Below, piece by piece: positions 35,183 to 43,044 of a stretch of DNA of 64,000 nucleotides (the first letter of the stretch is position 1; every line of letters begins with the position of its first letter). The DNA is taken from positions 1 to 64,000 of the forward strand of contig JALHNO010000015.1 in NCBI GenBank assembly GCA_022843465.1, read 5' to 3'. A model generated the notes under the pieces. That model made no database searches. It worked only from the letters and a program-made list of their open reading frames with translations, and was not told the origin of the DNA. The position numbers and the translations under genes are program-made. The DNA comes from Pseudomonadota bacterium. Lineage in GTDB: Bacteria > Pseudomonadota > Gammaproteobacteria > Xanthomonadales > Ahniellaceae.

Positions 35183-36023
35183 AGAACAGATCGCCCTGCT
35201 GCGTGTTCAAACGTGGCGGCCGGAACAGGTCGCTGCGCAGGCTGACCTCCTCATTGCGACGAAGGATGCCAAGCCGCTGGCAGGCGAGCCGGAAGCGCCG
35301 ACTGATCAGGTCGGCGAAGACACCCTCGCCGCGCATGCGGGTGCGAAAATTGGCATCGTAGTCCTTGCCGCCGCGCATCTGCTGGATCAGGCTCATGATG
35401 TGCTGGGCACGCTGCGGCACATGCAGTTGCAGCCATTCCCGGAACAACGGCGCCACCTCGTGCGGCAGCCGAACCAGGGTGTAGCTCGCGGTGCTGGCCC
35501 CAGCGCCATGGCAAAGCTCCAGAATCGCTTCAAGGTCCTTGTCGGTAAGCATCGGAATCAATGGCGCAACGAACACGCCAACCGGGATACCCGCCTGATG
35601 CAGCGCGGCGATCGCCTTGATCCGTCGATGCGGCGCCGAGGCGCGCGGCTCGAGCCTGCTGGCCAGCCGGTTGTCCAGTGTGGTCACCGAAATGAACACC
35701 TGCACCAGATCCAGCGCGGCCGCTTCGGCAAGCAGATCAACATCACGCTCGACCATCGCGTTCTTGGTAATTACGGTGAATGGATGCCGGGTCTCGACCA
35801 GCACCTCGAGCAAACCGCGCGTCAGCCGCTGTTGCCGCTCGATCGGTTGGTAGGGGTCGGTATTGGCGCCCAGATTGATCGTTGCGGGCTGATAGCCGCG
35901 GCGACCCAATTCGGCCCGCAGTACGTCCACCGCATTGGTCTTGGCGTACAGCTGGGTTTCAAAATCCATTCCAGCCGAATGGTTGAGATAGGCATGACTC
36001 GGTCGCGCATAACAGTAGATGCA
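35181..36023 (-). pseudogene. C-terminal part of interrupted PA0069-family radical SAM gene
   Basis: This fragment encodes CIYCYARPSHAYLN then MDFETQLYAKTNAVDVLRAE and the rest of the family to the end (TQQGDLF), including the last two FeS-ligating cysteines CxxC. The N-terminal part, ending INPYRGCEHG, is at 60235-60479 on the same strand, 24 kb away. Joined, they read GCEHG-CIYCYARPSH, the continuous cluster motif seen in the intact copy at 41899. In-frame translation upstream of 36023 runs into the island and meets TGA with no start, so the first usable ATG (35969) would give a protein without the cluster. The gene is broken by the island. Confidence 0.85.
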
Positions 36024-36032
36024 GCAACACTT

Positions 36033-36060
36033 TATGACGACATCAACTTCTGTTCAGGGC
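36033..36060. repeat. island left inverted repeat
   Basis: TATGACGA, a variable 8-base stretch, then TTCTGTTCAGGGC. It matches the reverse complement of 60207-60234 at 20 of 28 positions, with 12 identical bases in a row (TCTGTTCAGGGC). Nine bases (36024-36032) separate it from the flanking gene. From 36061 to 36329 I see no gene; there are several plus-strand start codons but no family match. Confidence 0.65.
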
Positions 36061-36329
36061 GCCACAGTCCCGCGGCAACCTGAATGAGTATCGCCGCGGA
36101 ACACGCTGCTGGATCGCCGAAATGGGCTCGTTTGTCGACGCCAATACGCCCAGCCGGGCGACTGCCACCACGTCTCATCCGATGCGACACGAAAGCAGTC
36201 CAATCCAGTCTGTCACCAGTACGTCCCGCGACCTCGGCGCGAGAACGGTGTTCGGTGACCTCGCCGGCGAGCCGCTGTCCCTAATCGGCTACGATCGCTC
36301 GCATTCGAGATGTCCGTTGGAGCTGCCTC

Positions 36330-38384
36330 ATGAGCATGGATACCTACCTTCAGGGACGGCTGCGAAACACGCCCCTCCCGAAGAGCCACGGTCTGCTACC
36401 GCTGTTCGAGGCGGTGGTTAACTCTATTCATGCGATCGAAGAGCTGGGGCCGGATAGAGCGGCCGACGGCGAAATCACGATCGAAGTCATCCGATTGCCG
36501 CAGGCCCGGTTAGAACTAACAGAGTCCCCATCAAAGCGCGGAACGCCGCCGATGGAACACATCATCGGATTCAAGATCACTGACAACGGGTCGGGTTTCC
36601 ACGACACCAGCTTCAAGTCTTTCGAAACCTTGGATAGCGACTACAAGGCAAGGGTGGGAGGACGAGGCGTGGGCCGACTCCTTTGGCTGAAGGCCTTCGA
36701 TCGGGTGCTTGTCACCAGCGGCTTCAGCGATGCGGATAGTATGCCGAAGCGTCGTTCGTTTTCGTTCACCGCGGCCAAAGGTGTGGACGACAAGACGGTT
36801 TCCGACAGCCCAACGGGCGTGCCTCTAACAACGTCCGTGCACCTCGACGGTTTCAAGTCGATCTACCGCGATCGAGCGGCGAAGTCGGCTCGGACCATTG
36901 CCCACAGCTTGTTCGAGCACTGCCTCTGGTACTTCGTCCGCGACGGAGGCGCGCCTCGAATATGGATTCGTGACGATACTGAGTCAATCGATCTCGAGAC
37001 CGTCTACGACGAGTACATGTTCTCGTCGGCCAGCAAGGAAGCCATCGAGGTAAAAGGCCAGCCGTTCGAACTCACGCACGTCAAACTCAAGACCAGCTCC
37101 GCCAAGCAGCCCTACATCGCTTGGTGTGCGGCGCGTCGTGAGGTACAACAAGAGAGCATTTCCGGGAAGGTTGCCGGACTACACGGCAAGCTGAAAGATA
37201 ACGACGGCGACTTTGTTTATGCGTGCTACGTAACTTCTCCGTTTCTCGATCTGAACGTCCGACCGGAGCGCATCGGTTTCGATATCGCGGAACTCGCCGA
37301 TGGTCTGTTTGGAGACTCGGAGATCACGCTCACGGACATTCGCGATGCCGTGCTTATGTGCACAAACGGTCTGCTTAAGAACCAGCTCGGTGAGAGTCGT
37401 TCCGCTGGGCGCGAGCGCGTGGAACGATTCGTTAGCTCGAAAGCGCCCCGCTATCGGCCAATCTTGTCCCGGATCTCGGATGATCGGCTCAGCGTTGATC
37501 CAGACATTTCGGATCGCGAGTTGGACCTTCTGCTCCACAAGCAGCTGGCCGAATTCGAGGGGACATTGCTCGTCGAGGGTCACGGCGTGATGCAGTTTGC
37601 TCTGGGAGAAACCCCAGAGCAGTACCGTGCGCGCCTGGAAGACTACCTGGCCAAGGCTGACGACCTGAAGAAGTCCGATCTTGCGAACTATGTCTTCCAC
37701 CGCAAGGTGGTCATCGACATTCTTGAGAAGGCGATTCAGCGCGGTGGGGATGGATCCTATTCGCGCGAGGACGTCATTCACAGTTTGATCATGCCCATGC
37801 GAAAGACGTCGAATGAAATCCGCATGGAGACCTGCAACTTGTGGCTCCTGGATGAGCGCCTTGCGTTCCATGACTTTCTTGCTTCGGACAAACCCCTTTC
37901 TGCTTTGCCGATTACCGGAAATGCCGAAACGAAGGAGCCGGACGTCGTTGCGCTGAATGTCTTCGACGAGCCCATCCTCGTCTCGGATGGGCAGCGATTG
38001 CCACTGGCCTCGATTGTCGTCGTCGAGATCAAGCGCCCCATGCGCAACGACGCGGGCCCAGGCGAAGATAGAGACCCCATTGAGCAGGCGCTTGGCTATC
38101 TAGAGCGCATTCGCAACGGCGGAGCAACGACTTCGTCGGGCCGGCCAATACCGCGCTCGGACGAGATTCCAGGATTCTGCTACGCCATCTGCGACATCAC
38201 ACCCTCAGTCGAGAAGAGGTGCAGGCTACTTGGTCTTCGAGTCACCAGCGATCGGCAGGGATACTTCGGCTACAACGACAATTACCGAGCATACGTTGAA
38301 GTGATTTCGTTTGATCGCTTGCTTAACTCTGCTCGCGAGCGAAATCGAGCCTTCTTCGACAAGCTCGGCTTGCCGACGAATTAG
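36330..38384 (+). CDS. GHKL (MORC/HSP90-like) ATPase with C-terminal PD-(D/E)XK-like domain
   Basis: A 684-aa protein. N-terminal GHKL motifs are plain: LFEAVVNSIHAIEEL (N box), FKITDNGSGFHDTSFKSFET (G1 box DNGSGF) and GGRGVGRLLWLKAF (G2 box). The middle (220-500) is a helical transducer-like region. Near the C-terminus PDVVALNVF then SIVVVEIKRPMRN gives a D...E-x-K pattern like restriction-type nucleases, followed by DPIEQALGYLERIRNG. GGAG lies before the ATG at 36330. GHKL ATPases of this kind occur in phage-defence neighbourhoods. I infer a one-gene defence effector; I do not know a named system with this exact layout. The fold of the nuclease domain is my reading of one motif. Confidence 0.6.
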   Translation: MSMDTYLQGRLRNTPLPKSHGLLPLFEAVVNSIHAIEELGPDRAADGEITIEVIRLPQARLELTESPSKRGTPPMEHIIGFKITDNGSGFHDTSFKSFETLDSDYKARVGGRGVGRLLWLKAFDRVLVTSGFSDADSMPKRRSFSFTAAKGVDDKTVSDSPTGVPLTTSVHLDGFKSIYRDRAAKSARTIAHSLFEHCLWYFVRDGGAPRIWIRDDTESIDLETVYDEYMFSSASKEAIEVKGQPFELTHVKLKTSSAKQPYIAWCAARREVQQESISGKVAGLHGKLKDNDGDFVYACYVTSPFLDLNVRPERIGFDIAELADGLFGDSEITLTDIRDAVLMCTNGLLKNQLGESRSAGRERVERFVSSKAPRYRPILSRISDDRLSVDPDISDRELDLLLHKQLAEFEGTLLVEGHGVMQFALGETPEQYRARLEDYLAKADDLKKSDLANYVFHRKVVIDILEKAIQRGGDGSYSREDVIHSLIMPMRKTSNEIRMETCNLWLLDERLAFHDFLASDKPLSALPITGNAETKEPDVVALNVFDEPILVSDGQRLPLASIVVVEIKRPMRNDAGPGEDRDPIEQALGYLERIRNGGATTSSGRPIPRSDEIPGFCYAICDITPSVEKRCRLLGLRVTSDRQGYFGYNDNYRAYVEVISFDRLLNSARERNRAFFDKLGLPTN

Positions 38385-38398
38385 CTCCACAAACTGTC

Positions 38399-38530
38399 AT
38401 GGTCTTTCGCAAACCAGTCGTCGCAATCAAGGGTCGTCGTGCCGCTACCACACCCGGACGGTTCAAGGTCCACACGACTGTCGCCGAAGAAGACGAATGG
38501 GAAACGACCGCCGATGGCGACTTTCGCATC
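38399..38530 (+). pseudogene. 5' remnant of a third PA0069-family radical SAM gene
   Basis: The first 44 or so residues (FRKPVVAIKGRRAATTPGRF, KVHTTVAEEDEWETTADGDF) match the N-terminus of the intact island copy (HPKPVAAIKGRGAASQTRGR, FEVQTVTNEDDGW). Similarity stops at about 38530, and the frame ends at 38582-38584, before any cluster motif. Its ATG lies 12 bp after the ATPase stop. The neighbouring minus-strand TIR operon begins where it ends, so insertion of that cassette may have destroyed it. Confidence 0.65.
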
Positions 38531-38562
38531 GGACGTTGCTCTGGGCCTTGCAGCCCATTCGA

Positions 38563-38805
38563 TCAGCTCTTCAGCTTTCCGTGATAGTGACGGCCACTTT
38601 CGTCGAATAGCTCTATCTTGCCACCAGCCTTGAGCTGCCCGTGGTAGTGCCGGCTTTGATGATCATAGAGGTCAATCTTGCCGGAGCCCCTCAGGTTGCC
38701 GTGCCAGTAGTTGCCCTGCGGGTCATAGATATCGATCTTTCCCCCACTCTTGATTTTGCCGTGGTGGTAACCCCCGCTGGGGCCATACAGCTCAATGCGC
38801 GCCAT
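38563..38805 (-). CDS. 80-aa four-repeat beta protein, partner of the TIR protein
   Basis: Four 20-residue repeats fill the protein: IELYGPSGGYHHGKIKSGGK, IDIYDPQGNYWHGNLRGSGK, IDLYDHQSRHYHGQLKAGGK, and IELFDESGRHYHGKLKS. Each has I-x-[LI]-[YF] at the start, an aromatic-x-HG in the middle and a GGK turn. The pattern predicts a small closed structure of four beta-hairpins, reminiscent of the 4-fold beta-flower proteins described in prokaryotic immune loci. It starts 35 bp after the TIR gene, so the two are one operon. I infer a sensor or ligand-binding role; this is not shown. Confidence 0.65.
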   Translation of the reverse strand: MARIELYGPSGGYHHGKIKSGGKIDIYDPQGNYWHGNLRGSGKIDLYDHQSRHYHGQLKAGGKIELFDESGRHYHGKLKS

Positions 38806-38840
38806 CAGGATCTCCGATTCTCAATACACACAACGGTCAG

Positions 38841-39644
38841 CTAGTCCGGCAAGACGGCTGCCGCAATCTTCTGTGCGATATCCGCGATGCTGTCCGTCGA
38901 TGTCGAAAATCCGGCCAGATCGGGCAGGATGCCGCTGTACTGTTTGACGTCGTCGAACGTGACGTTGTGCAGGACCGGAATCAGCGTGTTCTTGCTCAGA
39001 AGAGCCCCCAACTCACGTTCTGTCCAGAATCGACCGGCCAGATAGGCTGGGGTCAAGAGCGCAATGCCGGAGCGCGCTTTCCGCAAGCCCGCGTCCATCT
39101 GCAGCGATTGACTTCGGCCTGGAACAATCGCCACTTCATCGAACCACACGGCGACACCGCGCTCTTCTAAACTCTCTCGCAACTCGGCGGCCACTGCATG
39201 GCCGTCGATACGCGCGTAACTCAGGAACGAGTCGTAGTCTCGCGAATCGATCGCTGCGACCGCCTCGTGTACTCGGTCTGCTAAGCGGCGTTCGGGCTCG
39301 GTGTACCGTACCGTGGACGTTGCCGAGCGGAGCTGGCGATTCAGCTCTGCGATGGCCTGGCGATCACGGACCTGCACCCGCCTATTGTGGTCGCTGATAC
39401 TCGAGTTGAGGTCAGCAATGGCCCGTTGACGACGGATCTCGGCACGCCGTTCGAGCTCCCTCACCTGCGAATTGAACTCGGATACTACCTTGCGGTTGTG
39501 GGCGTCGACCTTGCGGTTGTGATTGTCGACCGCCTGTTTGTTGGCGCGGTTGATCTGGTCAATCTTCTGGTTGACCTGTTGCACAACACGGCGCTGAGCC
39601 TCACGCAGTTTGCGGTTGAATTCGTTCGCGTTGAATCGAGCCAT
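38841..39644 (-). CDS. coiled-coil plus TIR-domain protein
   Basis: A 267-aa protein. Residues 1-125 are a long charged helix with repeated N-R-K-V units (NANEFNRKLREAQRRVVQQV, DNHNRKVDAHNRKVVSEFN), a probable oligomerising coiled coil. Residues about 135-267 are a TIR domain: YDSFLSYARIDGHAVAAELR (first strand and helix), GVAVWFDEVAIVPGRSQSLQ (BB-loop region) and FWTERELGALL, whose Glu is in the place of the catalytic NADase residue. Bacterial TIR proteins of this type degrade NAD+ or make signal nucleotides during phage defence. It lies between the 2-TM gene and the four-repeat gene on one transcript. Confidence 0.75.
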   Translation of the reverse strand: MARFNANEFNRKLREAQRRVVQQVNQKIDQINRANKQAVDNHNRKVDAHNRKVVSEFNSQVRELERRAEIRRQRAIADLNSSISDHNRRVQVRDRQAIAELNRQLRSATSTVRYTEPERRLADRVHEAVAAIDSRDYDSFLSYARIDGHAVAAELRESLEERGVAVWFDEVAIVPGRSQSLQMDAGLRKARSGIALLTPAYLAGRFWTERELGALLSKNTLIPVLHNVTFDDVKQYSGILPDLAGFSTSTDSIADIAQKIAAAVLPD

Positions 39645-39702
39645 GTCTCACTCCGTCGAAAAATTGCACCGTCCTGCAGTCAAGGAATACGCACTTCCAC
39701 AC

Positions 39703-39981
39703 TCAGGTTCTCAGCAGCGCCGCTCGATCCTTGAGATAGACCTGGGTCGCCAGAACCAACAGCTTGAACATCAGCACCAAAGCAACGAGGCCCAGCACAG
39801 GTCGGATGCCATCGACCAGGCCGGGTAGGGCTACGTTCCTCATGATGTTCATCGCTGCCATGAGGAAGATCGCCGGGAGGACGAACGCGGCGCAGAGCAG
39901 GACCAAGCCGCGAACTTTGCGGCTCAGCACCGCTTCGAGGATGGCGAACTCAACTTCCATGAACTCGATGATGCGACGCAT
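39703..39981 (-). CDS. small two-helix membrane protein upstream of the TIR gene
   Basis: A 92-aa protein with two membrane helices (VRGLVLLCAAFVLPAIFLMA and VLGLVALVLMFKLLVLATQV) joined by a short loop; the N-terminus is acidic, the C-terminus basic (YLKDRAALLRT). I recognise no family. It ends 58 bp before the TIR start and is on the same strand, so it may be the membrane component of the TIR system or an unrelated small gene. Confidence 0.55.
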   Translation of the reverse strand: MRRIIEFMEVEFAILEAVLSRKVRGLVLLCAAFVLPAIFLMAAMNIMRNVALPGLVDGIRPVLGLVALVLMFKLLVLATQVYLKDRAALLRT

Positions 39982-40061
39982 GTGGGGCCTTCCTGTCGGG
40001 GTGATACCAAGGGTTAAGTCGCGGAGTCTGGACCCAGCTACGCGCCCAGCTCGACGAGCTG

Positions 40062-40235
40062 TTACCGCTCCTTGCGAACGCCCTTGAAAGGCTTCGGGTC
40101 CGCCTTCTGGTCGATGAACTTACCGGTGTCGGTATCGCGTTTCGTCCATCGGTCGTTCTGAGGATTGAGGGTCTGGCTTCGGTCACGGACAGCGCCTTTC
40201 CGCTGCCCATCGCCCTTCGGAGGGTTGGTTGCCAT
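40062..40235 (-). CDS. small conserved 57-aa protein
   Basis: The sequence reads ATNPPKGDGQRKGAVRDRSQ, TLNPQNDRWTKRDTDTGKFI, and DQKADPKPFKGVRKER. It is hydrophilic and basic, with no signal or helix. I recall short proteins with the same N-R-x-G-DG..GAV.DR.Q and F-KGVRKE pattern in many proteobacterial islands, with no known function. It is divergent from the XRE-ImmA gene across a compact operator region, so that regulator probably controls it. The ATG is at 40235, preceded by AGGAAGGAGATG-like purines. Confidence 0.6.
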   Translation of the reverse strand: MATNPPKGDGQRKGAVRDRSQTLNPQNDRWTKRDTDTGKFIDQKADPKPFKGVRKER

Positions 40236-40321
40236 GGTTTACATCTCCTTCCTGGTAAGAGGTTCACGTAAACCATACTCCTTTGGTTTACACTGTGTCA
40301 ACAGGGCCGTATTGGCGTAAA
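40235..40321. promoter_or_regulatory. divergent promoter with GTTTAC/GTAAAC operators
   Basis: GTAAACCA (40268-40275) and TGGTTTAC (40284-40291) form an 8-bp inverted repeat. Further half sites lie at both edges: TGGTTTAC touching the minus-strand start (40235-40242) and GTAAAC at 40316-40321. On the minus strand TTGACA (40301-40296) and TATGGT (40277-40272), 18 bp apart, form a promoter that the repeat overlaps. The HTH-ImmA protein encoded at 40336 is the likely repressor. Confidence 0.6.
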
Positions 40322-40335
40322 CTCAGGAGGTGAAC

Positions 40336-41418
40336 ATGTTGGGTTCCCGAATCAAACAGGGAAGAGTGGCGGCCGGCCTTTCGCTTCGCGATGTTGCCGA
40401 GGCCGTGGGCCTCAGCGCCATGGCGATCTCCAAGTACGAGCGCGACGTGATCAAGCCGTCTTCCGAGACTTTGCTCCGTCTCGCCAAGGCTTTCGGCGTG
40501 CGCACCGAGTACTTCTTCCGGCAGCCCGCGGTGGAGCTGACCGAAGTCGACTTCCGCAAGCACGAGAAGCTCTCGCCTCAGGATGAGGCCCGAGCCTTGG
40601 AAGATGTCCGTGAACGCCTGGAGCGATGGATCGACTTGGAGTCCATCGTCCCGGCGTCTTGGCCGAAAGCTTTTGCGTTGCCGAAGAAACTTCCGGCGAA
40701 GGTCGAGTCCTACGATGCGGTCGAGGCGGTGGCTGACCAGGTGCGCGCCGCCTGGCAACTCGGTACCGGGCCGATAGGTAACCTCATCGACAAGATGGAA
40801 GAGGAAGGCATCAAAGTCATCCTCACTCCGCACGACGGCGGCAAGAAGTTTGACGGGCTCGTGGCCAAAGCCAATGGCCACACGGTGATCGTAGTCGGCC
40901 AAGACTGGCCGGGCGATCGTCAGCGCTTCACACTTGCGCACGAACTGGGTCACCTGGTTCTCCATGCACGCATCGCTCCTGCATTGGACGAGGAACGTGC
41001 CTGCCACCGATTTGCTAGCGCCTTCATCGTCCCGAAGGACGAGGCACTCCGACTACTCGGCGCATCCCGATCGTGGCTGGAGCCGCAAGAGCTGAACATG
41101 CTCAAGCATGAGTGGGGCCTCAGCATGAATGGCTGGGTCTATCGCGCCCAAGACATTGGCATCCTCTCCAAGGCGGTCGCGAAGCGGCATTGGGACTTCT
41201 TTGCCAAGCAGAAGGAAGGTGGAGAGTCTTGGCGAGAGAAGGAACCGGGCGAGGCATATCCAAAGGAGTGTCCGCGCAGATTTGCGCAGCTTGTCTACCG
41301 CGCGCTCGCCGAAGACTTGATTGGCGAGTCCAAGGCTGCAGAGCTTTTGGCGCTACCCTTGGTGGAGTTGCGTGCACGGCGCCGCATGGACGCACCCAAT
41401 GCGACTGGTTGTTACTGA
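40336..41418 (+). CDS. XRE-family regulator fused to ImmA/IrrE metallopeptidase
   Basis: A 360-aa protein. Residues 5-65 are an HTH_3 domain (LGSRIKQGRVAAGLSLRDVA, LSAMAISKYERDVIKPSSET). Residues about 170-290 are the COG2856/ImmA zinc peptidase domain with RFTLAHELGHLVLH (HExxH). AGGAGG sits 5 bp before the ATG at 40336. Such proteins act as repressors that can cleave a partner, and as antitoxin-like partners of PIN-type proteins. It overlaps the PIN gene by 20 bp, so the two form a unit. Confidence 0.85.
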   Translation: MLGSRIKQGRVAAGLSLRDVAEAVGLSAMAISKYERDVIKPSSETLLRLAKAFGVRTEYFFRQPAVELTEVDFRKHEKLSPQDEARALEDVRERLERWIDLESIVPASWPKAFALPKKLPAKVESYDAVEAVADQVRAAWQLGTGPIGNLIDKMEEEGIKVILTPHDGGKKFDGLVAKANGHTVIVVGQDWPGDRQRFTLAHELGHLVLHARIAPALDEERACHRFASAFIVPKDEALRLLGASRSWLEPQELNMLKHEWGLSMNGWVYRAQDIGILSKAVAKRHWDFFAKQKEGGESWREKEPGEAYPKECPRRFAQLVYRALAEDLIGESKAAELLALPLVELRARRRMDAPNATGCY

Positions 41419-41896
41419 CGCGAACATCATCATCGACCTGGCGGCCGGCGGTCTGCTGGAAGAAGTGTTTCGCCTGGTCGACTTCGAATTCTGCGTCCCG
41501 GACACACTCTATGTCGAAGAACTGGCGGATCAGTACGGCGTGTTGCCGGCACTTGGGTTGAAGGTGATTACGCAGCCGGCTGAAGACGTGGACTCTGTAG
41601 AGCAGTTGCGTGCGCGGTTTCGCGGGCCGAGCACCAACGACCTCTTTGCGCTCGTGTTGGCACGATCACTGGGGTGTCCGCTGCTGTCGGGCGATCGTTT
41701 GCTGAGGATCGCTGCCGAGGCCGAGAACGTCGAGGTGCGCGGCACGCTGTGGCTCGTGGATACTCTGCTACGCGCAGGCACCGTCAGTGTCGATCGCGCC
41801 ACTGCAGCCTATGAAGCAATGCGTCAAGACGGTAGCCGCTTGCCTTGGGATGAGGTCGATATCCAGATCCAGCGTTGGCAGCGGGAGGGCCTGTAA
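41399..41896 (+). CDS. PIN-like domain protein
   Basis: A 165-aa protein starting RLVVTDANIIIDLAAGGLLE, with the PIN-type first acidic residue (TDAN) and further acidic positions at VDDTLYVEEL-like PDTLYVEELAD, STNDLFALVLA and CPLLSGDRLLRIAA. These give the D..E..D..D set of Mg2+-dependent ribonucleases of the VapC kind. The start lies inside the XRE-ImmA gene. The stop is 2 bp before the radical SAM ATG. It is probably the toxin or effector partner of the XRE-ImmA protein. Confidence 0.75.
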   Translation: MRLVVTDANIIIDLAAGGLLEEVFRLVDFEFCVPDTLYVEELADQYGVLPALGLKVITQPAEDVDSVEQLRARFRGPSTNDLFALVLARSLGCPLLSGDRLLRIAAEAENVEVRGTLWLVDTLLRAGTVSVDRATAAYEAMRQDGSRLPWDEVDIQIQRWQREGL

Positions 41897-41898
41897 GC

Positions 41899-42984
41899 AT
41901 GACTCATCCCAAGCCGGTGGCCGCCATCAAGGGACGAGGCGCAGCATCCCAGACCCGTGGGCGATTCGAAGTCCAGACGGTCACGAACGAAGACGACGGT
42001 TGGGACACCCCAGACGACCCTGATTTCACGCCAGCAAAGCTGGCCACCTCGGTGCAGGAAGAGCGGGCGCGCTCGATCATCACGCGCAATTCGTCACCAG
42101 ACATCGGCTTCTCCCAATCGATCAACCCCTTCAGGGGCTGTGAGCACGGATGTGTTTATTGCTTTGCGCGCCCCAGCCACTCCTACTTGAACCTATCGCC
42201 GGGCTTGGACTTCGAGACGAAGCTGTTCGCCAAGACTAATGCGCCCGAGCTGCTGCGAGCCGAGCTCGCGAAGCCCAGTTACAAAGTTGCTCCGATCGCC
42301 CTGGGGATCAACACTGACAGCTACCAGCCAATCGAGCGAACGTACAAGCTCACGCGCGGCATCTTGGAGGTGCTCGCCGAGTACAACCACCCGGTCAGCT
42401 TTGTGACAAAGGGAGCGCTGATCCTGCGGGACATCGATCTCCTTTCGGACATGGCCAAGCGAAATCTGGTCAGCGTGTACCTGTCCGTGACCACCCTCGA
42501 CAATCGACTTTCCTCCAAGCTCGAACCACGCGCGACGGCACCTCACGCGCGACTGGACACCATCTCGAAGCTAACGGAAGCCGGCGTTCCCGTGGGCGTG
42601 CTCGTCGCTCCGGTGATTCCGATGATCACGGACAGCGAGCTTGAGCACATCCTCGAAGCGGCTCGCTTGGTGGGCGCCAAGAGCGCCGGATATGTGTTGC
42701 TCAGGCTGCCCAACGAGCTCAAGGAGATCTGGCGCGAGTGGCTCGCTTTGCACTTCCCCGATCGGGCATCTCACGTGATCAGCTTGATGCAGCAAATGCA
42801 TGGGGGTAAGGACTACGACAGTTCGTTTGGCGTTCGAATGCGCGGCCGCGGTCCATTTGCGGACCTCTTGGAGCAGCGCTTTCGGAAGGCACGTTCACGT
42901 CTTGGCTTTGGCCGCATTCTCGAACTGAACCGCTCGAGCTTTGTGGCTCCAAGAACGTCAGGCCCACAGGGCGAATTGTTTTGA
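41899..42984 (+). CDS. intact PA0069-family radical SAM protein carried by the island
   Basis: A 361-aa protein, complete. It has NPFRGCEHGCVYCFARPSHS, the CxxxCxxC-type cluster motif that binds the [4Fe-4S] needed to cleave S-adenosylmethionine. Spore-photoproduct-lyase-like strands (YLSVTTLDNRLSSKLEPRAT) and the family ending (PQGELF) follow. It is the homologue of the gene broken by the island, clearly diverged from it in sequence. The start ATG at 41899 follows the PIN stop. The reaction of this family is unknown; SPL relatives repair DNA. Confidence 0.85.
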   Translation: MTHPKPVAAIKGRGAASQTRGRFEVQTVTNEDDGWDTPDDPDFTPAKLATSVQEERARSIITRNSSPDIGFSQSINPFRGCEHGCVYCFARPSHSYLNLSPGLDFETKLFAKTNAPELLRAELAKPSYKVAPIALGINTDSYQPIERTYKLTRGILEVLAEYNHPVSFVTKGALILRDIDLLSDMAKRNLVSVYLSVTTLDNRLSSKLEPRATAPHARLDTISKLTEAGVPVGVLVAPVIPMITDSELEHILEAARLVGAKSAGYVLLRLPNELKEIWREWLALHFPDRASHVISLMQQMHGGKDYDSSFGVRMRGRGPFADLLEQRFRKARSRLGFGRILELNRSSFVAPRTSGPQGELF

Positions 42985-43044
42985 GACTGATGGGTCGCCT
43001 AACCACGTCCAGCGAGGTCACTCCGCGGAGTAGTTTGATGTCGC

